Of a stretch of 64,000 nt of DNA, positions 58,472 to 64,000 are shown one piece after another. Under the pieces are notes generated by a model. It saw nothing but the letters and a program-made list of their open reading frames with translations. It was not told the origin of the DNA and searched no databases. Source of the DNA: Oleispirillum naphthae (GTDB lineage Bacteria; Pseudomonadota; Alphaproteobacteria; Rhodospirillales; Rhodospirillaceae); NCBI GenBank assembly GCA_027864655.1, contig JAQAZG010000001.1, positions 1 to 64,000 on the forward strand, in the 5' to 3' direction. Each line of letters begins with the position of its first letter. Positions within the stretch are counted from its first letter, which is position 1. The translations under genes and the position numbers were made by a program.

Positions 58472-59560
58472 TCAGCGCGCCGCGGTCTGCGAGGCGGTCT
58501 TCGCCGCGGCGAAGGCGTCCTCGCGGGAGAGCCCGGCGCCGCTGCCGCGGGTATCCACCTTCGCCTCCACCGACATGCCGGGCAGGAGAAGGGTCTGGCG
58601 CGCGGCGTCGTCGAGGAGAATCTTCACCGGAATGCGCTGCACGATCTTGGTGAAGTTGCCGGTGGCGTTTTCCGGCGGCAACAGGCTGAACACCGCGCCG
58701 CTGCCGGGCGAAACGCTGTCGAGCGCGCCATGCAGGGTGCGCCCGCGGTAGGCGTCCACGGTGATCGTCACCGGCTGGCCCTGGCGCATGCGGGAGAGCT
58801 GGGTCTCCTTGAAGTTGGCGACGACGAACACCCCCGCCACCGGCACCACGCTCATCGTCTGCTGGCCGGGCTGCACGTATTGGCCGAGCTGCACGCCCTT
58901 GTTGCCGACCACGCCGTCCACCGGGGCGCGCAGTTCGGTATCGGCGAGTCGGATGCGCGCGGCGGCGAGAGCGGCGCGGGCGGTCTCTTCCTCGGCCTCG
59001 GCCTGGCGGCGCTGCGCCGACAAGAGGGCGAGGCGGCTCTTCGCGGTGGCGAGCGCGGCGGACCCCTGGCGCACCTCGGCGGCGGCCTTCCCGGCGTCGG
59101 CCTGCGCGGTCTGCATCTTCTGCTGCGAGGCGTATTTCGCGGCTTCGAGAGTCTTGTAGCGGGCGAGGTCGGCGCTCGCGCGGGTGCGCTCCGCCTGGGC
59201 GGAGGCGAGCGCCGCTTCCGCCTCGGCGATGCTGCTTCCGGCGACCGCGATGTTGCCGTCCACCACCGCCACCGCGGCCGCCGCGGCGTCGAGCTGCCCC
59301 TGCGCCTGGTCCACCGCGGCGCGGTAGTCGGCGTCGTCGAGGCGCAGCAGCAGGTCGCCCGCCTTCACCGGCTGGTTGTCGGCCACCGCGAGGGCGGCGA
59401 TGCGCCCCGGCACCTTGGGCGCGATGGCGACGATGTCGCCCGAGACGTAGGCGTTGTCGGTGCTCTCGATGAAACGGCCATGGCCGTACCACGACCAGCC
59501 GGAATAGCCGCCGATGCAGAGGGCGGCCGCCGCCGCGCCGAGAATCAAACGCTTTCGCAT
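58472..59560 (-). CDS. emrA: Membrane fusion protein, EmrA type
   Basis: This 362-residue adaptor has a membrane helix (about 4-24), paired lipoyl-like segments ('[16 protein letters not shown]' and '[20 protein letters not shown]'), an Ala-rich coiled coil (about 80-210) and a beta domain ending '[12 protein letters not shown]'. It joins EmrB to an outer-membrane channel. The ATG at 59560 is chosen because it opens the membrane helix; the frame continues to 59596. A promoter (TTGCGC-N17-TATATT) and two operator palindromes lie just upstream. Confidence 0.93.
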   Translation of the reverse strand: MRKRLILGAAAAALCIGGYSGWSWYGHGRFIESTDNAYVSGDIVAIAPKVPGRIAALAVADNQPVKAGDLLLRLDDADYRAAVDQAQGQLDAAAAAVAVVDGNIAVAGSSIAEAEAALASAQAERTRASADLARYKTLEAAKYASQQKMQTAQADAGKAAAEVRQGSAALATAKSRLALLSAQRRQAEAEEETARAALAAARIRLADTELRAPVDGVVGNKGVQLGQYVQPGQQTMSVVPVAGVFVVANFKETQLSRMRQGQPVTITVDAYRGRTLHGALDSVSPGSGAVFSLLPPENATGNFTKIVQRIPVKILLDDAARQTLLLPGMSVEAKVDTRGSGAGLSREDAFAAAKTASQTAAR

Positions 59561-59599
59561 GAAAAAGATCCTGAAATGGGTGCGGCGGTGCCGCACGAA

Positions 59600-59623
59600 T
59601 TCCTGGACCGATGGGTCCAGGAA
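59600..59623. promoter_or_regulatory. Operator 1 for the TetR regulator
   Basis: A perfect palindrome with 10-bp arms, TTCCTGGACC and GGTCCAGGAA, around GATG. It contains TGGAC-N6-GTCCA and overlaps the expected transcription start of emrA, so binding would block initiation. Confidence 0.8.
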
Positions 59624-59628
59624 AACGG

Positions 59629-59657
59629 AATATAGAGGGAGGCGACGCGGCGCGCAA
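59629..59657 (-). promoter_or_regulatory. Predicted emrA promoter
   Basis: On the minus strand TTGCGC and TATATT are separated by 17 bp. The start site would fall about seven bases further, within operator 1, and operator 2 lies immediately upstream. Confidence 0.6.
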
Positions 59658-59664
59658 TACCTTT

Positions 59665-59682
59665 TTGGACCAACCAGTCCAA
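59665..59682. promoter_or_regulatory. Operator 2 for the TetR regulator
   Basis: TTGGAC and GTCCAA flank a 6-nt spacer, giving the same TGGAC-N6-GTCCA core as operator 1. The two centres are 62 bp apart, close to six helical turns, so two repressor dimers would sit on the same DNA face around the promoter. Confidence 0.72.
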
Positions 59683-59798
59683 TAATCTCCGGTGGGCGGA
59701 TTGCACGGGGGGGCGATATCTGTCATCATCCGCGCCATGCCGGGGGCGCATGCCCGCACCGGCGTTTTGGGTTCCGCCGACTGGAAAGTGAGACGTCC

Positions 59799-59993
59799 AT
59801 GAGCCTTGGACCGCTGCAAATTCTCCTCATCATCGTGGTGATTCTTCTGCTTTTCGGAGCGGGCAAGATTCCGCGCCTGATGGGGGACGTCGCCAAGGGG
59901 GTCAACGCCTTCAAGAAGGGCTTGAAGGAAGACGACCCGGCCTCCGCGAAACAGATCGAGAAAGACGACAAGGACTCGTCCGGCAAGGCCTGA
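59799..59993 (+). CDS. tatA: Sec-independent translocase subunit TatA
   Basis: This 64-residue protein has a single N-terminal membrane helix (about 4-20), the hinge 'FGAGKIPRL' and an amphipathic helix '[18 protein letters not shown]', then a charged tail. TatA oligomers form the passage for folded proteins with twin-arginine signals. The ATG is preceded by a purine-rich GGAAAGTGAGA tract. Upstream DNA holds the emrA operators, so the tatA promoter must lie between about 59683 and 59790. Confidence 0.95.
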   Translation: MSLGPLQILLIIVVILLLFGAGKIPRLMGDVAKGVNAFKKGLKEDDPASAKQIEKDDKDSSGKA

Positions 59994-60013
59994 CGCGCTG
60001 AGGACGAGGCAGG

Positions 60014-60400
60014 ATGTTCGATATCGGCGGGTGGGAACTGGCGCTGGTGGTGGTCGTTGCGGTGTTCGTCATCGGCCCCAACGAACTGCCCGCGACGCTG
60101 CGCACCCTCGGGCGCGTCATCGGGCGGCTGCGTGCCCTTTCCGCCGGCTTCCGCAACCAGCTTGACGAGATGATCCGCGAGGCGGAGCTCGACGACCTGC
60201 GCAAGGCGGCGGATGCGGCGCGCAGCGCCGATTTCGGCCGCATCGTCGAGGATGCGGTGGACCCCGACCGGGTGATGCGCGATTCCCTGTCCCCGGACCC
60301 GCAGACGCCCGCCGAACCTCCGGCGGAGCCGAAGCCGCCGCGCAAGCGCAAGCCGCGCAAGAAAGCCGCCCCGAAAGGGGAAGGGGAGGCGCAGCGATGA
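60014..60400 (+). CDS. tatB: Sec-independent translocase subunit TatB
   Basis: This 128-residue protein has a TatB-type N-terminal helix ('MFDIGGWELALVVVVAVFVIGP') with the conserved acidic residue and 'GPNELP' hinge, an amphipathic helix (about 25-70) and a Lys/Pro-rich tail. It forms the signal-peptide receptor with TatC. The start lies 20 bp after tatA and its end overlaps tatC by 4 bp. Confidence 0.94.
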   Translation: MFDIGGWELALVVVVAVFVIGPNELPATLRTLGRVIGRLRALSAGFRNQLDEMIREAELDDLRKAADAARSADFGRIVEDAVDPDRVMRDSLSPDPQTPAEPPAEPKPPRKRKPRKKAAPKGEGEAQR

Positions 60401-61212
60401 GCGAAGAGGAACGCGAAGGCCCCGAGGGCGATTCCCCGATGCCGCTGATGGAGCACCTGCTCGAACTGCGCCGCAGGCTGATGTTCGCGGCGCTCGGCTT
60501 CGTCGTCGCCTTCGCCCTGTGCTACGGCTTCTCGCTGGAGATCTACGACATTCTGATGCGTCCGCTCGCCCGCGTCATGGCCGAGGTCGGCGGCACCCAG
60601 CGGATGATCTACACCGCGCTCACCGAGGGCTTCTTCACCCAGGTCAAGGTGGCGGCGTTCGGCGCGCTGTTCATCTCCTTCCCGGTGCTGGCGACGCAGC
60701 TCTGGCTGTTCGTCGCGCCCGGCCTCTACAAGCACGAGCGCAACGCCTTCCTGCCGTTCCTCATCGCCAGCCCCGTGCTCTTCGTGCTCGGCGCGATGCT
60801 GGTCTATTTCCTGGTCATTCCGCTCGCCTGGACCTTCCTCCTCGGCTTCCAGACCCACGGCGGCCAGACCGTGCTGCCGATCGAGCTGGAGGCGCGGGTC
60901 GGCGAATACCTGTCGCTGATCATGACCCTGATCTTCGCCTTCGGCGTCAGCTTCCAGCTTCCGGTTCTGCTCACCCTTCTCGCGCGCGTCGGCCTGGTCA
61001 GCAGCGCCGCCCTGGCGGCGAAGCGGCGCTACGCCATCGTCATCGCCTTCGTCGTCGGCGCGGTGCTGACGCCGCCCGACATCGTCAGCCAGATCGGCCT
61101 CGCGGTGCCGCTGCTGCTGCTCTACGAAGGCTCGATCATCGCCTGCCGCCGCATCGAGCGCAGCCGCGCCGCGGCGGAGGCCGCCGAGGAAACCGTGCCT
61201 CCCGCGCCGTGA
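60397..61212 (+). CDS. tatC: Sec-independent translocase subunit TatC
   Basis: This 271-residue protein has six predicted membrane helices and TatC motifs: '[21 protein letters not shown]' near the start, '[21 protein letters not shown]' near 70 and '[23 protein letters not shown]' near 185. It recognises the twin-arginine signal and docks TatB. The ATG overlaps the tatB stop (ATGA). Length is normal. Confidence 0.96.
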   Translation: MSEEEREGPEGDSPMPLMEHLLELRRRLMFAALGFVVAFALCYGFSLEIYDILMRPLARVMAEVGGTQRMIYTALTEGFFTQVKVAAFGALFISFPVLATQLWLFVAPGLYKHERNAFLPFLIASPVLFVLGAMLVYFLVIPLAWTFLLGFQTHGGQTVLPIELEARVGEYLSLIMTLIFAFGVSFQLPVLLTLLARVGLVSSAALAAKRRYAIVIAFVVGAVLTPPDIVSQIGLAVPLLLLYEGSIIACRRIERSRAAAEAAEETVPPAP

Positions 61213-61291
61213 TGCGCGGTGGACGCCGCGCCGCAGCGGAGATATAAAACCGCGTCCACCGGCTTTGAGACTTGAGACAAGGTATTCTTCG

Positions 61292-62572
61292 ATGCTCGAC
61301 ATCCGCATGATCCGCGACAATCCGGGATTCCTCGACGCTGCGCTGGCGCGGCGCGGCAAGCCCGCCATGGCCGAGGCGGTGCTGACGCTGGACCGCGAGC
61401 GCCGCGCCCTGCAGACCGCCTGGCAGGAGATGCAGGCCCGCCGCAACGAGGCCTCGCGCCAGGTCGGCGCGGTGAAGAAGGCGGGCGGCGACGCGGCGGC
61501 CCTGATCGACGAGGTGGCGGCGCTGAAACAGCGCATGGCCGAGACCGAGGAAGCGGAAAAGCGGAAGGCGGCGGACCTGGAATCGCTGCTGCTCGGCATT
61601 CCCAACGCGCCCGCGGACGACGTGCCGGAAGGCCCGGACGAGGACTCCAACGTCGAGCGGAGCCGCATCGGCACGCCGCGCGGCTTCGGCTTCGCGCCGC
61701 TGGAACACGACGCCATCGGCGAGAAGCTCGGCCTGATGTCCTTCGACGATGCGGCCAAGCTCTCCGGCGCACGCTTCGTGGTGCTGCGCGGCGGGCTCGC
61801 CCGCCTGGAACGCGCCCTCGGCCAGTTCATGCTCGACCTGCACACCGCAGAGCACGGCTATGAGGAGATCTCTCCGCCGGTCCTGGTGCGCGATGCCGCG
61901 GTGCGCGGCACCGGCCAGTTGCCGAAGTTTTCGGAAGACCTGTTCCGCACCGAGAACGGCTTCTGGCTGATTCCCACCGCCGAGGTGCCGCTCACCAACC
62001 TCGTCGCCGAGACCATCCTCGAGGAGAAGGACCTGCCGAAGCGCTTCACCGCGCTCACCGCGTGTTTCCGCTCCGAGGCCGGGGCGGCGGGCAAGGACAC
62101 CCGCGGGATGATCCGCCAGCACCAGTTCTACAAGGTGGAAATGGTCTCGATCACCGCGCCCGAGGCCTCCGACGACGAGCAGCGCCGCATGCTCGGCTGC
62201 GCCGAAACGGTGCTGAAGCGCCTGGAACTGCCCTACCGCGTCGTCGCCCTGTGCGCCGGGGACATGGGGGCCACCGCCTGCCGCACCTTCGACATCGAGG
62301 TGTGGTTGCCGGGGCAGAACCGCTACCGCGAGATTTCCAGCTGCTCCACCTGCGGCGACTACCAGGCGCGGCGGATGAACGCGCGCTACCGCCCGGCGGC
62401 CGAGGCCAAGGGCACCCGCTTCGTCCACACCCTCAACGGCTCCGGCGTCGCGGTGGGGCGCGCCCTGGTGGCGGTGCTGGAGAACTACCAGCAGGCGGAC
62501 GGCTCCGTGGTCGTTCCCGACGTGCTGCGCCCCTACATGGGCGGGCTCCCGGTGCTGAAGAGGAACGCATGA
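61292..62572 (+). CDS. serS: Seryl-tRNA synthetase
   Basis: This 426-residue class II synthetase has the N-terminal coiled-coil arm (about 30-105). The catalytic core follows, with motif 2 '[21 protein letters not shown]' near 263-283 and motif 3 '[18 protein letters not shown]' near 383-400. It charges tRNA-Ser and serves tRNA-Sec where present. The ATG at 61292 starts the family sequence '[11 protein letters not shown]' and has AAGG upstream. Its stop overlaps the surE start. Confidence 0.97.
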   Translation: MLDIRMIRDNPGFLDAALARRGKPAMAEAVLTLDRERRALQTAWQEMQARRNEASRQVGAVKKAGGDAAALIDEVAALKQRMAETEEAEKRKAADLESLLLGIPNAPADDVPEGPDEDSNVERSRIGTPRGFGFAPLEHDAIGEKLGLMSFDDAAKLSGARFVVLRGGLARLERALGQFMLDLHTAEHGYEEISPPVLVRDAAVRGTGQLPKFSEDLFRTENGFWLIPTAEVPLTNLVAETILEEKDLPKRFTALTACFRSEAGAAGKDTRGMIRQHQFYKVEMVSITAPEASDDEQRRMLGCAETVLKRLELPYRVVALCAGDMGATACRTFDIEVWLPGQNRYREISSCSTCGDYQARRMNARYRPAAEAKGTRFVHTLNGSGVAVGRALVAVLENYQQADGSVVVPDVLRPYMGGLPVLKRNA

Positions 62573-63378
62573 ACGCCGCGCCGATGTTCGCCCTGCCGCC
62601 GCTCGCGGGCGCGCGGGTGCTGATCACCAACGACGACGGCATCCACGCGCCGGGCCTCAAGGTGCTGGAAAGCGTCGCCCTGGCGCTCGGCATGGAGGCC
62701 TGGGTGGTCGCGCCGGAAACCGAGCAGAGCGGCGCGGGCCATTCGCTCACCCTGCACCGGCCGCTGCGCTGGCGTCAGGCGGGGGAGCGCCGCTTCGGCG
62801 TGGAGGGCACCCCCACCGACTGCGTGCTGCTGGCGATCAACAAGTTCATGGCCGAGGCCAAGCCCGACCTCCTGCTCTCCGGCGTCAACCGCGGCGCCAA
62901 CATGGGCGACGACGTCACCTATTCCGGCACCATCGCCGCGGCGATGGAAGGCACGCTGCTCGGCGTGCCCTCGATCGCGGTGAGCCAGGTGTTCACCCCG
63001 CAGGAGCCGGTGAAGTGGCGCACCGCCGAGGTCCACGCGCCGGAGATCATCCGCCGCCTGTGCGCCCGCGGCTGGCCCGCCGAGGTGCTGATGAGCGTCA
63101 ACTTCCCCGACGTGCCCGCCGCCGCGGTGAAGGGCGTGGCGCTGGCGCCGCAGGGGCACCACAAGGTCGGCGACAACCTGGTGGAGCGCATCGACCCGCG
63201 CGGCCGCCCCTACATCTGGATCGGCAGCCTGCATGCGGGCTCGCCGCTCGCCGAGGGCACCGACATGGAGCGCAACGGCGCGGGCTGGGCCACGGTCACG
63301 CCGCTTTCGGTGAACCTGACGCACCGCGCCACCCTCGACCACCTCGCCGGCGCGTTCGACGCCGTGCGCGCATCCTGA
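62569..63378 (+). CDS. surE: 5'/3'-nucleotidase SurE
   Basis: This 269-residue protein has the SurE metal site NDDG at 21-24 in '[14 protein letters not shown]', followed by '[16 protein letters not shown]' and '[25 protein letters not shown]'. It removes phosphate from nucleoside monophosphates and is a stationary-phase survival protein. The ATG overlaps the serS stop by 4 bp and pcm follows 7 bp later, the usual alphaproteobacterial order. Confidence 0.96.
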   Translation: MNAAPMFALPPLAGARVLITNDDGIHAPGLKVLESVALALGMEAWVVAPETEQSGAGHSLTLHRPLRWRQAGERRFGVEGTPTDCVLLAINKFMAEAKPDLLLSGVNRGANMGDDVTYSGTIAAAMEGTLLGVPSIAVSQVFTPQEPVKWRTAEVHAPEIIRRLCARGWPAEVLMSVNFPDVPAAAVKGVALAPQGHHKVGDNLVERIDPRGRPYIWIGSLHAGSPLAEGTDMERNGAGWATVTPLSVNLTHRATLDHLAGAFDAVRAS

Positions 63379-63385
63379 GGGGACG

Positions 63386-64000
63386 ATGAACGCGGCGCTG
63401 CGCATCCGCCTGCTGATGGAGCTGCGGCGCAGCGGCGTCACCGATACCCGCGTCCTCTCGGCGATCGAAAAGGTGCCGCGCGGCGCCTTCGTCTCCGAAC
63501 CCTTCCTCGATCAGGCGTGGGACAACGCCGCGCTGCCCATCGGCTGCGGCCAGACGATCAGCCAGCCCCTGGTGGTCGCCCTGATGAGCCAGGCGCTGGA
63601 ACTGACGCCGCGGATGAAGGTGCTGGAAATCGGCACCGGCTCCGGCTATCAGGCGGCGGTGCTGGCGGCGCTCGCCCGCCGCGTCTACACCCTGGAACGC
63701 CACCGCGCCCTGCTCGCCGAGGCGGAGGCGCGCTTCCGCGCCCTGCGCATCACCAACATCGTCGCCATGCTCGGCGACGGCATCAAGGGCTGGTCCGCGC
63801 AGGCGCCGTTCGACCGCATCCTGCTCACCGCGGCGGCGCCGGAACTGCCGCCCGCGCTGCTCGCCCAGCTCGGCGAGGGCGGCATCCTGGTCGCGCCGGT
63901 GGACACCGGCCCCGACCGCCAGGACGTGGTGCGGGTGCGCCGCACCGCCGGCGGCTTCTCCACCGAAACCCTGTTCCCGGTGCGCTTCGTGCCGCTGCTG
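63386..64000 (+). CDS. pcm: Protein-L-isoaspartate O-methyltransferase (3' end outside window)
   Basis: The 205 codons present show a canonical Pcm. It has 'VPRGAFVSEPFLDQAWDNAALPIGCGQTISQP' near 28-60, the SAM motif 'VLEIGTGSGYQAAVLAAL' near 78-95 and 'FDRILLTAAAPELPPALLAQL' near 133. It methylates isoaspartyl residues to start protein repair. The frame is open to the last base, so only the final few residues are missing. Its ATG follows GGGGA. Confidence 0.94.
   Translation, partial: MNAALRIRLLMELRRSGVTDTRVLSAIEKVPRGAFVSEPFLDQAWDNAALPIGCGQTISQPLVVALMSQALELTPRMKVLEIGTGSGYQAAVLAALARRVYTLERHRALLAEAEARFRALRITNIVAMLGDGIKGWSAQAPFDRILLTAAAPELPPALLAQLGEGGILVAPVDTGPDRQDVVRVRRTAGGFSTETLFPVRFVPLL

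Overview
The window looks like chromosomal DNA of a motile, high-GC alphaproteobacterium, most likely of the Rhodospirillales. The evidence is the GC-rich coding, a PopZ-family polar organiser beside valS, the gene order dgt-argS-SPOR-nagZ-scpA-scpB and tatABC-serS-surE-pcm, and the abundance of TRAP, chemoreceptor and sigma-54-regulated genes. Species cannot be named from the sequence. I saw no transposase, phage gene, integrase, rRNA or CRISPR array. Coding density is very high and most long antisense frames are GC-driven shadows.

Region 1 (1-11.2 kb) is a short-chain acyl-CoA locus. It holds the tail of an acyl-CoA/succinyl-CoA ligase alpha subunit, an AtoE-type short-chain fatty acid transporter, and a leftward operon of CoA-transferase, methylmalonyl-CoA mutase large subunit, MmgE/PrpD protein, B12-binding small subunit and MeaB GTPase. 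The operon has a clear -24/-12 (sigma-54) promoter. The matching sigma-54 activator is divergently encoded and is followed by a chemoreceptor with an sCache_2 sensor. Together they suggest sensing, uptake and catabolism of a short-chain carboxylate through a methylmalonyl/succinyl-CoA interconversion. The role of the embedded PrpD-like enzyme is unexplained.

Region 2 (11.3-19 kb) has a complete TRAP transporter (dctM, dctQ, dctP), a CoA-disulfide-reductase-like flavoprotein with a rhodanese tail, a beta-hydroxyacid dehydrogenase overlapping a SAM hydrolase, and a metallo-beta-lactamase-fold hydrolase. Region 3 (19-36.3 kb) is a cell-surface block: a second chemoreceptor, a MotA/MotB-type stator pair, and a full type I secretion locus (HlyD adaptor, ABC ATPase, TolC-like outer membrane channel). 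Its presumed substrate is a roughly 2,190-residue FecR/Gln-rich/RTX-repeat protein. A CHASE2 adenylate cyclase is divergent from the substrate gene, and a CRP-like half-site pair lies in front of the TolC gene.

Region 4 (36.3-43 kb) has a TehA/SLAC1-family channel, tRNA-Cys, two convergent paralogous SGNH hydrolase-like proteins (one with all catalytic blocks changed), an OpgC-type acyltransferase, tRNA-Asn, a PCMT-family methyltransferase and a second TolC. Region 5 (43-64 kb) is mostly housekeeping: popZ, valS, a hemerythrin-response regulator fusion, xth, dgt, argS, SPOR protein, nagZ, scpA, scpB, tatABC, serS, surE and a pcm cut by the window end. An accessory cassette (SPASM-first radical SAM protein plus emrA-emrB-tetR with two matched operators) sits between scpB and tatA. 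A structured intergenic repeat occurs twice (34.8 kb and 48.3 kb) with a possible fragment at 54.8 kb.
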